From Aminobacter sp. AP02 (lineage in GTDB: Bacteria > Pseudomonadota > Alphaproteobacteria > Rhizobiales > Rhizobiaceae), in assembly GCF_003148805.1 (NCBI RefSeq), contig NZ_QGGX01000009.1, forward strand, positions 62,001-126,000: DNA of 64,000 nt. The letters run 5' to 3'. Within the stretch, counting starts at the first letter, position 1, and each line of letters opens with the position of its first letter. Below, in pieces: positions 42,338-50,851 of the stretch. The translations under genes were made by a program, and so were the position numbers. The notes under the pieces were generated by a model. The model was given only the letters and a program-made list of their open reading frames with translations, ran no database searches and was not told where the DNA came from.

Positions 42338-43507
42338 ATGGACGCCGCAATCGATGCGACCGCCGGTCAATTCGAACTCAACGAAGACCAGCTGGCCATT
42401 CGCGAAATGGCGGGCAGTTTCGCCGCCGAACGCGTGGCACCTCATGCGCTCGAATGGGACAAGGCCAAGCATTTTCCCGATAACGTGATCCGTGAGACCG
42501 GCCCGCTTGGCTTCGGCGGGCTCTACGTCAAGGAAGACGTCGGCGGCTCCGCTCTCACTCGCCTCGACGCCGTGCTCGTCTTCGAGCAGCTTTCGCAGGC
42601 CTGCCCGGGCTTTTCGTCGTTCATTTCGATCCACAACATGGTGGCATCGATGATCGACCGCTTTGGCAACGCCGAGCAGCGCCAGCGTTTCCTGCCCAAG
42701 CTCACCTCGATGGAATGGCTGGCCAGCTATTGCCTGACCGAACCTGGCTCGGGCTCGGATGCGGCAGCGCTGCGCACCCGCGCGGTGCTTGACGGCGACC
42801 ACTATGTCATCAACGGCGCCAAGCAGTTCATTTCAGGCGCCGGCGACAGCGACATCTATGCCGTCATGGTGCGTACCGGTGCCGACGGCCCCAAGGGCAT
42901 CTCAACGCTGGTGGTGCCAAAGGGCACGCCCGGCCTGTCGTTCGGTGCCAACGAGCACAAGATGGGCTGGCACATGCAGTCGACGCGGCAGGTGATCTTC
43001 ACCGATTGCCGGGTGCCGGTTGAAAACCGCCTTTCCGACGAAGGTGCCGGCTTTGGCATCGCCATGGCCGGCCTCGATGGCGGCCGCCTCAACATCGCCG
43101 CCTGCTCGCTTGGCGGCGCGCAATCCGCGCTCGACAAGGCTCTCGCTTACACTGCCGAACGCAAGGCCTTCGGCCAGACCATCGATCGTTTCCAGGCCCT
43201 GCAGTTCCGTCTCGCCGATATGGAAACCGAACTCCAGGCGTCCCGGCTGTTCCTCTATGCGGCAGCCTCGAAACTCGACCACAAGGCGCACGATGCCTCA
43301 AAATGGTCGGCCATGGCCAAGCGTTTTGTCACCGACACCGGATTCAACGTCGCCAACGAGGCGCTGCAGTTGCTTGGCGGCTATGGTTACCTGCACGACT
43401 ACGGGATCGAGAAGCTGGTGCGCGACCTGCGCGTCCACCAGATCCTCGAAGGCACCAACGAGATCATGCGCGTCATCATCGCGCGGCACATGATTGGAAG
43501 GCAGTGA
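42338..43507 (+). CDS. Acyl-CoA dehydrogenase (isobutyryl-CoA dehydrogenase-like)
   Basis: 389-residue flavoenzyme that introduces an alpha-beta double bond into an acyl-CoA. Motifs: CLTEPGSGSDAAALRTRA, the FAD/CoA stretch ISGAGDSDIYAVMVRTG, the catalytic Glu in QILEGTNEIMRVIIARHMIG, and ALQLLGGYGYLHDYGIEKLVRDLRVHQ. GGAGG is 6 bases before ATG 42338. The following gene is 3-hydroxyisobutyrate dehydrogenase, so valine breakdown is the likely pathway. Relation to the divergent cupin gene (acrylate is also a short acyl product) is open. Confidence 0.88.
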   Translation: MDAAIDATAGQFELNEDQLAIREMAGSFAAERVAPHALEWDKAKHFPDNVIRETGPLGFGGLYVKEDVGGSALTRLDAVLVFEQLSQACPGFSSFISIHNMVASMIDRFGNAEQRQRFLPKLTSMEWLASYCLTEPGSGSDAAALRTRAVLDGDHYVINGAKQFISGAGDSDIYAVMVRTGADGPKGISTLVVPKGTPGLSFGANEHKMGWHMQSTRQVIFTDCRVPVENRLSDEGAGFGIAMAGLDGGRLNIAACSLGGAQSALDKALAYTAERKAFGQTIDRFQALQFRLADMETELQASRLFLYAAASKLDHKAHDASKWSAMAKRFVTDTGFNVANEALQLLGGYGYLHDYGIEKLVRDLRVHQILEGTNEIMRVIIARHMIGRQ

Positions 43508-43512
43508 GGATT

Positions 43513-43643
43513 GGGCAGTAGGGGAATAAGGCAGTAGGGCAGTAAAATTGCAACAAGCCGCACACAGGGCGCGCTTGCAGACACCTACTGCCCTACTGCC
43601 CTACTGCCTTATTGCCTTACTCCCTTATTGCCCTACTCCCCTA
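43513..43643. repeat. Inverted arrays of an 8-bp repeat (CCTACTGC-type)
   Basis: The right arm 43584-43643 contains about seven and a half degenerate copies of the octamer C(C/T)TA(C/T)T(G/C)C. The left arm 43513-43544 contains the reverse complement (gggcagta, aaggcagta and similar), so the two arms can pair. The loop of about 40 bases lies between. It fills the gap between the acyl-CoA dehydrogenase and mmsB genes. Confidence 0.92.
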
Positions 43644-43676
43644 GCACCCGATCCACCCACCGGAGGAACATCAATC

Positions 43677-44561
43677 ATGACCACAGTCGCCTTCATTGGT
43701 CTGGGCAACATGGGCAACCCCATGGCCGCCAACCTCGTCAAGGCCGGCCATGCCGTGCACGGCTTCGACCTCATGCCGGAGCATCTCGAAACTGCGCGCT
43801 CCAACGGCGTCACCGTCATGGCCAACGCCATAGCAGCCGCCAAGGACGCCGATGTCGTGATCACCATGCTGCCTGCGGGCAAGCATGTGCTTTCGGTCTA
43901 TGAAGACATCGCGCCAAAGGTGAAGAAGGGCGCATTGCTGATCGATTCCTCGACCATCGACGTCGATTCGGCCCGCAAGGCGCATGCCATTGCCGCCGCG
44001 CACGGCCTGCTGTCGGTTGATGCGCCGGTATCAGGCGGAACCGGTGGTGCGGCGGCCGGCACGCTGACCTTCATGGCAGGCGGCGCGCAGGCGGCTTTCG
44101 AGAAGGCAGAACCAGTGCTCCAGCCTATGGCTGGGCGCATCGTCCATTGCGGCGACGCTGGCGCCGGCCAGGCCGCCAAGATCTGCAACAACATGATCCT
44201 CGGCATCTCGATGATCGGCGTTGCCGAGGCCTTTGTGCTCGCGGAAAAGCTCGGCCTGTCGCACCAGGCGCTGTTCGACGTGGCTTCGACCTCGTCGGGC
44301 CAGTGCTGGTCGCTGACCTCCTATTGCCCAGTGCCCGGCCCCGTTCCCAACTCGCCAGCCAACCGCGACTATCAGCCGGGCTTCGCCGCAGCCCTCATGC
44401 TCAAGGATCTCAAGCTGTCACAAGAAGCAGCGCAGCAGGCAGGGGCAGTCACCCCGCTCGGCGCCGAGGCAACCCAGCTCTATGCGCTCTATTCGGCGCT
44501 CGGCCACGGCGGCACCGATTTCTCCGGCATCATCAAGTTTCTGCGCGGCCAGCCGGCCTGA
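43677..44561 (+). CDS. mmsB: 3-hydroxyisobutyrate dehydrogenase
   Basis: 294-residue NAD-dependent enzyme of the beta-hydroxyacid dehydrogenase family, oxidising 3-hydroxyisobutyrate to methylmalonate semialdehyde in valine breakdown. N-terminal VAFIGLGNMGNPMAANLVKAGH binds NAD; DAPVSGGTGGAAAGTL holds substrate-binding residues; the catalytic Lys is in GAGQAAKICNNM. GGAGG lies upstream of ATG 43677. It follows the acyl-CoA dehydrogenase across the repeat array. Confidence 0.92.
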   Translation: MTTVAFIGLGNMGNPMAANLVKAGHAVHGFDLMPEHLETARSNGVTVMANAIAAAKDADVVITMLPAGKHVLSVYEDIAPKVKKGALLIDSSTIDVDSARKAHAIAAAHGLLSVDAPVSGGTGGAAAGTLTFMAGGAQAAFEKAEPVLQPMAGRIVHCGDAGAGQAAKICNNMILGISMIGVAEAFVLAEKLGLSHQALFDVASTSSGQCWSLTSYCPVPGPVPNSPANRDYQPGFAAALMLKDLKLSQEAAQQAGAVTPLGAEATQLYALYSALGHGGTDFSGIIKFLRGQPA

Positions 44562-44645
44562 TCATTCCAAAAAAGTTCAAAATTTAGGTTTGATTAAGCT
44601 CTCGCTAACCACGCGGTAACGATGTCCAGCTAAAAAGGTTTGCAA

Positions 44646-44780
44646 GGGCGGTCTTCGCAGCCGCCTCGAGCTCCGGATCAGGTCTTGCGTACCGGAGCTG
44701 TAACCTTCGCAGGTCAAGCGTCGCGAAGGGCCATGCGTTCAAGTGGCAAAGCCGCGTTCCCGTCAGGGGCGCGGTTTTTG
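44646..44780 (+). ncRNA. Candidate structured small RNA with terminator
   Basis: Four successive hairpins: ggcgg/ccgcc (44647-44651, 44661-44665); agctccgg/ccggagct (44669-44676, 44692-44699); ccttcgc/gcgaagg (44704-44710, 44723-44729); and a terminator stem at 44752-44774 followed by ttttt. It lies 85 bases past mmsB and has no credible ORF. I match it to no known family. The alternative is a folded 3' end of the mmsB message. Confidence 0.42.
44752..44779 (+). terminator. Rho-independent terminator downstream of mmsB
   Basis: Stem ccgcg-(tt)-ccc pairs with ggg-g-cgcgg around a gtca loop and is followed by ttttt at 44775-44779. It ends either the mmsB transcript or the candidate RNA ahead of it. 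The phasin-like gene comes in from the other strand 15 bases later. Confidence 0.78.
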
Positions 44781-44794
44781 CGTTTAGCAATCGC

Positions 44795-45166
44795 TTACCT
44801 ATCGGATTTTGTCGCCAGGCGGCGGAAATTTGCCCGAACGCGTTTGCTCGCCGGCCGCATCGCTGCAGCAACCGACTTCTGCGCCGCAACCCCGTTCAGC
44901 ACCGAAGGCGTACGCCCCGACAGCACTTCGGGCCAGAACTGCATGACAGACTGGAAATACGACATCTGCGCTGCGACAACGCCCTCGGCCATCGCCGCGG
45001 TCTTTTCGGTGACGGCAGCCAGGCTTTCGCCACGCAACATCCCGCCCTTGCTTGCCTCAGTGGCCATCATTGGCAAGCGCATAGCCATGACCATGGGCGC
45101 CAACATCAGGTTGCCAGCAACAACGGTGGATTGGCGCGACGCGCGCACCAGTCGACGGTTTTTCAT
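44795..45166 (-). CDS. Phasin-like small protein
   Basis: 123 residues, rich in Ala/Met and helical, with AVTEKTAAMAEGVVAAQMSYFQSVMQFWPEVLSG resembling the helical core of small rhizobial phasins, which coat polyhydroxyalkanoate granules. The N-terminus is basic and hydrophobic (LVRASRQSTVVAGNLMLAPMVMAMRLPMMA), the C-terminus basic. There is no signal peptide cleavage site. It is a single gene. The phasin assignment rests on composition and a partial motif. Confidence 0.6.
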   Translation of the reverse strand: MKNRRLVRASRQSTVVAGNLMLAPMVMAMRLPMMATEASKGGMLRGESLAAVTEKTAAMAEGVVAAQMSYFQSVMQFWPEVLSGRTPSVLNGVAAQKSVAAAMRPASKRVRANFRRLATKSDR

Positions 45167-45282
45167 TCTGCTTGCTCCAGCATGGCCTCAGCAGCCCGGC
45201 GAAGGCTGCTTTCCGGCAACAGCCCCAATTATTGTGCAATGCACAATACGCTCATGGCTTGTCATGAACAAGCTGATACGGC

Positions 45283-45693
45283 TCAGACTTTCGGTTCGAA
45301 CTGCGCGTCCACAGGCGGTCGCAGGCCATTGGCAAGGCGGTTTGTCTCGTTGGCCATCCCGACGACGGCAAGCAATTCCATCAGCTGTGCTTCGCTCATG
45401 CCCTTGCCGCGCGCTGCGGCCGTGTGGGAATACGTGCAGTACTCGCAGCCATTGGTCGCAGAAACGGCGATGTAGATCAGTTCCTTGGTGAGAGAATTGA
45501 GCGCACCTGGCGCCATGACCTCGCGTACCGACTCCCAGGTGCGCTTGAGCAGTGCCGGGTCGTGCGCCAGAACTTTCCAGAAGTTGTTGATCCAGTCAGT
45601 CTTCCTGATGGCCATGATGTCGTCATAGATCGCGCGGACAGCCTCGCTTGCATGATCGTATTCGATCAATGGCACTATCGGATTCCCGCTCAT
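45283..45693 (-). CDS. Carboxymuconolactone decarboxylase / AhpD-like protein
   Basis: 136 residues, all-helical AhpD-like fold with the redox pair in GCEYCTYSHTAAARGKGMSEAQL (C-x2-C followed by His), typical of peroxidase-linked AhpD-family proteins. The ATG at 45693 has AAGGAGG with 5-base spacing; a GTG one codon earlier is possible. It lies downstream of the aminotransferase in the same direction, but a strong terminator stands between them. Confidence 0.84.
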   Translation of the reverse strand: MSGNPIVPLIEYDHASEAVRAIYDDIMAIRKTDWINNFWKVLAHDPALLKRTWESVREVMAPGALNSLTKELIYIAVSATNGCEYCTYSHTAAARGKGMSEAQLMELLAVVGMANETNRLANGLRPPVDAQFEPKV

Positions 45694-45718
45694 CACGTCC
45701 TCCTTCGGGAAAGAAGAA

Positions 45719-45744
45719 GGCCGGGCAGGATGCCCTGCCCGGCC
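45719..45744 (-). terminator. Rho-independent terminator after the aminotransferase gene
   Basis: A 10-bp perfect stem ggccgggcag/ctgcccggcc with a 6-base loop. Read on the minus strand it is followed by ttcttctttc. It lies 6 bases past the aminotransferase stop and about 25 bases before the AhpD-like start. Confidence 0.85.
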
Positions 45745-45749
45745 TGATA

Positions 45750-47129
45750 TCAGCCCTTCCTAAGGTCGCGCTCAGCCAGGTCGAGTGCCTTCAGGATGCG
45801 ATCGAATGCCATGTCGATGGTGGCGCGCGTCCAGATCAGCGGCGGCGACAGGATCATCGAGTCGCCTGTGGCGCGCAGCATCATGCCGTTGGCAATGGCG
45901 TGGTCGCGTACAACAACCGCAGCGCTGCCCATCGGCGAGAAGCGTTCCTTGGTCGCCTTGTCCTTGACGATCTCGATCGCCCCCATCAGGCCAACCGAGC
46001 GCACTTCGCCGACGAGGCCATGGCCGGCAATGCGTTCCTTAAGCATCTGCGCGAAGTACGGGCCGGTGTCGGTCTTAACCCGTTCGACCAAGCCTTCACG
46101 CTCAATGATCTCGAGGTTCTTGAGCGCCACCGCACAGGCCACCGGATGCCCCGAATAGGTGTAGCCGTGATAAAACTCGCCGCCCTTGTCGACCAGCGTC
46201 GCAGCGATCCGGTCGCCAACCAGAAGTGCTGACAGCGGCTGGTAGCCCGACGTCAGTGCCTTGGCGGTGGTGATCGTGTCGGCCTCGATGCCAAAAGTCT
46301 GGGCGGCGAACCACTCGCCAGTGCGGCCGTAGCCGGTGATGACTTCATCGAGCATCAGCAGCACGTCATGTTTGCGGCAGATGCGCCGCACTTCCGGCCA
46401 ATAGCTAGCCGGCGGGATCTTCACCCCGCCTGCGCCCATGATCGGCTCGCCGATGAAGGCTGCGACATTGTCCGCCCCTGCCTCGAGGATCGCATCTTCG
46501 ACTGCCTTAGCGGCGCGCAGGCCAAAATCGTGATCGCTTTCCCCAGGCAACGCCAGCTCATAAGCGTAAGGCATCATGACGTGGACGATGTTTGGTACCG
46601 CACCGCCAAGCTGGTGGTGCATACCATCCATGCCGCCTAGCGACGTGCCGGCAACCGTCGAGCCGTGATAGGCCATCTGGCGCGAAATGATGCGGTTTTT
46701 CTGTGGCTTGCCTTCGAGCGCCCAGTAATGACGCACGAGCCTGAGGGCGGTGTCGTTCGATTCCGAACCCGACGAGCCGTAAAACACCTGGTTGATGTTC
46801 TTGGGTGCCAGTTCGGCGAGCTTTTTCGATAGCAGTACCGGTGTCGGCGTCGAACATTTGAAGAATGAATTGTAATAAGGCAGTTGCTTCATCTGGGCGT
46901 AAGCAGCCTCTGCCAATTCTTTGCGGCCGTAGCCGACATTCACACACCATAGCCCGGCCATACCGTCCAGCAGCTCGCCGCCTTCCGAATCGTAGATGAA
47001 GGGGCCTTCCGCGCGGGTGATCATGCGCGAGCCGATTTCGCGCAACTCCTTGTGGTCGGTAAAGGGATGGAGATGGTGCGCGGCGTCGATCTGCTGAAGC
47101 TGCTCCAGCGAATAGTTCTGATAAGTCAT
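45750..47129 (-). CDS. Class III PLP-dependent aminotransferase (putrescine/omega-amino acid type)
   Basis: 459 residues of the class III (omega) aminotransferase family, which moves amino groups from diamines or omega-amino acids to pyruvate or 2-oxoglutarate. Motifs: FYGSSGSESNDTALRLVRHYW, HGSTVAGTSLGG, LMLDEVITGYGRTGEWFA and the PLP lysine in TITTAKALTSGYQPLSA. It most resembles the SpuC/putrescine-pyruvate group, but beta-alanine or taurine aminotransferases look similar. No partner gene decides the substrate. Confidence 0.85.
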   Translation of the reverse strand: MTYQNYSLEQLQQIDAAHHLHPFTDHKELREIGSRMITRAEGPFIYDSEGGELLDGMAGLWCVNVGYGRKELAEAAYAQMKQLPYYNSFFKCSTPTPVLLSKKLAELAPKNINQVFYGSSGSESNDTALRLVRHYWALEGKPQKNRIISRQMAYHGSTVAGTSLGGMDGMHHQLGGAVPNIVHVMMPYAYELALPGESDHDFGLRAAKAVEDAILEAGADNVAAFIGEPIMGAGGVKIPPASYWPEVRRICRKHDVLLMLDEVITGYGRTGEWFAAQTFGIEADTITTAKALTSGYQPLSALLVGDRIAATLVDKGGEFYHGYTYSGHPVACAVALKNLEIIEREGLVERVKTDTGPYFAQMLKERIAGHGLVGEVRSVGLMGAIEIVKDKATKERFSPMGSAAVVVRDHAIANGMMLRATGDSMILSPPLIWTRATIDMAFDRILKALDLAERDLRKG

Positions 47130-47449
47130 AAGCTTGTGCCTCTATCTTGAATCAATCCGGCAATTGCCGGGGCGGATTCGAGATCAGGCGGGCGGCGAAT
47201 AGCCAATGCGCGCGCACAGCCGCAAAAGCTCCGTATGGCGCGTCCGCGGGGACGGCGTCGAAACTGCGCTGGGCAACCGAACATGGGCAACGAATGCGCA
47301 CATGACGGCACTCTAACCCAGTGCACCGAGAATTCACAAGCGCTGGGAATTTACTCTTTCGGCAATGGTCGCTGGAATAGAGCGACCCCAAAAAGCGTTG
47401 ACTGCGCGTGTGGCCGGCATTTAACGGCCAAGCCCAGGGAGCGATCATC
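47130..47449. promoter_or_regulatory. 320-base divergent gap between aminotransferase and COG4315 gene
   Basis: It holds the promoter regions for both neighbours. No ORF with a ribosome site is present; antisense frames are continuations of neighbours' shadows. A palindromic ccggcaattgccgg lies at 47157-47170 near the aminotransferase start and could be an operator. Confidence 0.5.
47398..47425 (+). promoter_or_regulatory. Sigma70-type promoter of the COG4315 gene
   Basis: TTGACT (47398-47403), 16-base spacer, TTTAAC (47420-47425), 25 bases before the start codon. Confidence 0.6.
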
Positions 47450-47827
47450 ATGAAAACCATACTGTCAGCATTTGCCATCCTGCTTGCAAGTTCAGCCCTC
47501 TCCTTCGCCGCGGAGCCGGCCAAAGTCATGGAAGGCGCCGGCGGCAAGATGTACACCGACGCCAAGGGGATGACGCTGTACACTTACGACAAGGACAGCG
47601 CCGGTAAATCTGCCTGCAACGGCGATTGCGCCACCAATTGGCCGCCCCTGATGGCCGCTGCGGATGCCAAGGACGAAGGCGAATGGACTGTCGTCACCCG
47701 CGACGACGGCTCCAAGATGTGGGCCTATGAAGGCAAGCCGCTCTATACGTTCATTCAGGACAAGAAAGCCGGCGACGTGACCGGCGAAGGAAAAGGCGGC
47801 GTCTGGCACGTGGCCAAGGCCGATTGA
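47450..47827 (+). CDS. Secreted COG4315 (lipoprotein-15 repeat) protein
   Basis: 125-residue exported protein. A signal peptide (MKTILSAFAILLASSALSFA) precedes two imperfect repeats of the COG4315/PF03640 unit: KMYTDAKGMTLYTYDKDSAG...CNGDCATNWPP and KMWAYEGKPLYTFIQDKKAGD...GVWHVAKAD. Cys pairs in the first repeat may form a disulfide. Function in the periplasm is unknown; homologues are common and often stress-induced. GGGAG lies ahead of the ATG. Confidence 0.88.
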   Translation: MKTILSAFAILLASSALSFAAEPAKVMEGAGGKMYTDAKGMTLYTYDKDSAGKSACNGDCATNWPPLMAAADAKDEGEWTVVTRDDGSKMWAYEGKPLYTFIQDKKAGDVTGEGKGGVWHVAKAD

Positions 47828-47886
47828 CCTGCCGTCTGCTGCGCGATGACCGACATGGCTCGTCGCGCAGCCCGCCTTGGTCTTGA

Positions 47887-49062
47887 TCAGCCAGCCTTCC
47901 GCCGTACCGCGGCACGATACAAGGCGAACGCAACCAGCAAGACATTGAGGCTGGCCAGAACTGCAGGTAGCCCGATCGGCCCGAAATTCTGCATCACCAG
48001 TCCCGAGGCCGGCGGTCCGACGATGCCGCCCATGCCCCACATCAGCGCGAATGCGGCGTTGCCGGCAACGAGCAGGCTGCCGCTGAAGCGGTTGCCAAGT
48101 TCGACCAGCGCCATGGTGTAGACGCCATAGCCGACGGCTCCCATCACCACCAGTGCCGGCCAGATGAACCGCGTTTCGATCAGCAGCGGCAACAGCACGG
48201 CGCAGATCGCGGTCGCGGCAGCGCAAAAGAGGATCATGGTTCGCCCACCGACACGCTCGGCCATCAGCCCGAGCGGGATCTGCAGCAAGATGTTTCCCAT
48301 CGAAAGCGCCGTCAGCATTGCCGCAAGCACCGCTTCGGGCAGCCCGTGTGCCGCACCAAAGACCGGCAGCAACGAGTAAGTGCTCTGCTGGTTGGCCGCC
48401 GACACCAGCACGGCAAACAGAAGCGCCGGGGCGAGCGCCGCAAAACCGAGCACGCCGGCCTTGGACTCTCCGTCATCCTCGAAGCCTGACAAGTCCGACA
48501 TGATGCGCAGGACAACCGCACAGGCAAGGAAGCCGACGATCGCCACCAGGAACGGTGTCCAGCCGGCCGTGCCGACAAAGGTCAGCACCAGCGGGCCGCT
48601 GGCATAGCCAATGCCCATCAAGGTGTTGAATACGCCCATCACCCGTCCGCGCCTGGACGGCGGCGCCATCGACAGCGCCCACACCTCGCCGAGGATGTAG
48701 AGCGGGTTGATGACGACGCCGATCATGAAGCGCACGACGAACCAGGCGACCCAGTCCTGCATGTAGCCGATCAGCAGGAAGCAGATCGCTGCCGCAATCG
48801 AGCAGAGGACGGCCAGGGTGCGCCCACTAAACAGCCGCACAGCCGCAGGCACGAACGGTGCGGATGCGATAAGGCCCATGGGCATCATCGCCGCCGACAG
48901 GCCGATCATTGCCGGCGACATGCCCTGTTTCTGCATCAGCAGCGAAAAAAGCGGATAACTCAGCCCTTGTGCCGCACCGAACATCGCCAATGCGGCAGTG
49001 ACGCCGATGAGCGGCGCCCATCTGAGCGGCGGCTCGACGGCGGTGGAGGCAGGAGAGGTCAA
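47887..49062 (-). CDS. MFS transporter
   Basis: 391-residue, 12-helix major facilitator carrier: VTAALAMFGAAQGLSYPLFSLLMQKQG, RLFSGRTLAVLCSIAAAICFLL, and PPSRRGRVMGVFNTLMGIGYASGP between helices. It resembles the YcaD/CynX-type drug and anion groups. The start is a TTG at 49062 (MTSPASTAVEPPLRW); no in-frame ATG lies near, and the ribosome site is poor, so translation may be low. Divergent from the methyltransferase operon. Confidence 0.85.
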   Translation of the reverse strand: MTSPASTAVEPPLRWAPLIGVTAALAMFGAAQGLSYPLFSLLMQKQGMSPAMIGLSAAMMPMGLIASAPFVPAAVRLFSGRTLAVLCSIAAAICFLLIGYMQDWVAWFVVRFMIGVVINPLYILGEVWALSMAPPSRRGRVMGVFNTLMGIGYASGPLVLTFVGTAGWTPFLVAIVGFLACAVVLRIMSDLSGFEDDGESKAGVLGFAALAPALLFAVLVSAANQQSTYSLLPVFGAAHGLPEAVLAAMLTALSMGNILLQIPLGLMAERVGGRTMILFCAAATAICAVLLPLLIETRFIWPALVVMGAVGYGVYTMALVELGNRFSGSLLVAGNAAFALMWGMGGIVGPPASGLVMQNFGPIGLPAVLASLNVLLVAFALYRAAVRRKAG

Positions 49063-49084
49063 GGTTGGTCACCACGAGAATCGA

Positions 49085-49241
49085 ATGCCGGCGATACTAC
49101 AGGTGCACCGCCGCTTGGCCGATGCCTCACCACGACGGAGAACGTCGGTCCAGTCCCATCGGTGATGTCGTTTCCCTCGCGCTACTGGTCGCCGCCTCCG
49201 CAATGAGGCGCACCGCCCCAGTCCATTATGCCGGCGATACT
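49085..49241. repeat. 14-bp direct repeat pair ahead of the MttB-like operon
   Basis: atgccggcgatact occurs at 49085-49098 and again at 49228-49241, 143 bases apart, the second 22 bases before the methyltransferase start. Candidate regulator sites; no function shown. Confidence 0.8.
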
Positions 49242-49262
49242 GAAGCTTGCCGTGAGGATTCC

Positions 49263-50840
49263 ATGACCGTGGCCCTGCAAACAGCCGAACAGGCTCCCGC
49301 CTCCGATCGCGCTCGCCGCGGTGGCCGTGCCGGCAAGCGCGCCGGCGGCTCGCAGGCGTTCGAACAGCCGCCGTTCCGGCAGCTGAAGATTCCGTTTGCA
49401 CCGACAAGGCTGATTTCCGAAGACGAACTGGAATCGATCCACCTGGCATCGCTGCGGGTGCTGAAAGAGATTGGCGTCGACGTCCTGCACGACGAGGCGC
49501 GGCGCATCATGAAGGCGCATGGCGCCGATGTGCGTGACGGTTCGGAACGCGTGCGCTTCGATGCCGAAATGATCCTCGAGCTGATTTCACATGCGCCGGC
49601 CGAATTCACCCTGCATGCCCGCAATCCCGCGCACAATGTGCGTTTCGGCGGCAACAACCTCGTGCTGTCGCAGATGGCGTCGGCCCCCAACTGCTCCGAC
49701 CTCGACCGTGGCCGTCGCCCTGGCAACCAGGCCGACTACCGCAATTTTCTCAAGCTCGCCCAGATGCACAACATTCTGAACACCACGGGCGGCTATCCGG
49801 TCGAGCCGGTGGATATCCATCCCTCGATCCGCCACCTCGAATGCATCCGCGACCTCGCCACCCTCACCGACAAGGTGTTCCACATCTATTCGCTCGGCAA
49901 GGAGCGCAACGTCGATGGCATCGAGATCACCCGCATCGCTCGCGGCATTTCCCGCGAACAGATGATGGAGGAACCCTCGGTCTACACCATCATCAACACC
50001 AACTCGCCGCTCAAACTCGACGTGCCGATGATGGAAGGCATCATCCAGATGTCGTCGATGGGCCAGGTGGTGATCGTCACCCCGTTCACGCTGTCCGGCG
50101 CCATGGCGCCCGTCACCATCGCCGGCGCGCTTGTGCAGCAGAACGCTGAAGCGCTCTCGGGCCTCGCCTTCACCCAGATGGTCAAGAAGGGCGCACCGGT
50201 CGGGTATGGCGGCTTCACCTCCAATGTCGACATGAAGTCAGGTGCGCCGGCCTTCGGCACGCCAGAATACATGAAGGCGCAGCTGATCGGCGGCCAACTC
50301 GCCCGCCGCTACAACATCCCCTATCGCACCTCGAATGTATGCGCCGCCAACGCGGTCGACGCACAGGCTGCCTATGAAAGCGTGTTTTCGCTGTGGGGTG
50401 CTATCCAGGGCGGCGCCAATTTCATTCTTCACGGCGCAGGCTGGCTCGAAGGAGGGCTGCGCTGCTCCTACGAGAAGATGATCCTCGACATCGACCTGTT
50501 GCAGATGGTGGCCGAGTTCCTGACGCCGCTCGACCTGTCGGAAGAGGCGCTCGCGATCGACGCCATTCGCGACGTCGGCCCCGGCGGGCACTTCTTCGGC
50601 ACCCAGCACACCCAGGATCGCTACAAGAACGCCTTCTACTCCCCGATCATTTCCGACTGGCGGAATTTTGAGACATGGGCCGAGGCGGGCAGTCCCACAG
50701 CTGTTGAAAAAGCCAATCGCGTCTGGAAGGAGCGCCTCGCCACCTATGAGGAGCCGTGGATGGACCCAGCCATTCGCGAAGAGCTCAACGCCTTTGTCGA
50801 CAAGCGCAAGGCCGAGGGCGGCGCGCCGACCGACTTCTGA
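49263..50840 (+). CDS. MttB-family methyltransferase without pyrrolysine
   Basis: 525-residue member of the trimethylamine methyltransferase superfamily (COG5598), which moves a methyl group from a quaternary or tertiary amine to a corrinoid protein or another acceptor. The chain is open through the position of the amber pyrrolysine codon of archaeal MttB, so it belongs to the non-Pyl group that includes MtgB (glycine betaine). Motifs include GVDVLHDEARRIMKAHGADV, VLSQMASAPNCSDLDRGRRPG and GGHFFGTQHTQDRYKNAFYSP. GAGG lies 5 bases before ATG 49263. It heads a run with a Rid protein and a dimethylglycine-type dehydrogenase. No corrinoid protein is in the window, so its methyl acceptor is unclear. 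Confidence 0.87.
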   Translation: MTVALQTAEQAPASDRARRGGRAGKRAGGSQAFEQPPFRQLKIPFAPTRLISEDELESIHLASLRVLKEIGVDVLHDEARRIMKAHGADVRDGSERVRFDAEMILELISHAPAEFTLHARNPAHNVRFGGNNLVLSQMASAPNCSDLDRGRRPGNQADYRNFLKLAQMHNILNTTGGYPVEPVDIHPSIRHLECIRDLATLTDKVFHIYSLGKERNVDGIEITRIARGISREQMMEEPSVYTIINTNSPLKLDVPMMEGIIQMSSMGQVVIVTPFTLSGAMAPVTIAGALVQQNAEALSGLAFTQMVKKGAPVGYGGFTSNVDMKSGAPAFGTPEYMKAQLIGGQLARRYNIPYRTSNVCAANAVDAQAAYESVFSLWGAIQGGANFILHGAGWLEGGLRCSYEKMILDIDLLQMVAEFLTPLDLSEEALAIDAIRDVGPGGHFFGTQHTQDRYKNAFYSPIISDWRNFETWAEAGSPTAVEKANRVWKERLATYEEPWMDPAIREELNAFVDKRKAEGGAPTDF

Positions 50841-50851
50841 GGAAATTTCCC

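Noticed and set aside
44640-45491. 283-codon plus-strand frame overlapping the RNA candidate and phasin-like gene
   Set aside because: It crosses the terminator at 44752-44779 and is antisense to the phasin-like and AhpD-like genes.
49263-50840. Pyrrolysine-type MttB
   Set aside because: The frame is open throughout with no in-frame amber codon; it is a non-Pyl homologue.
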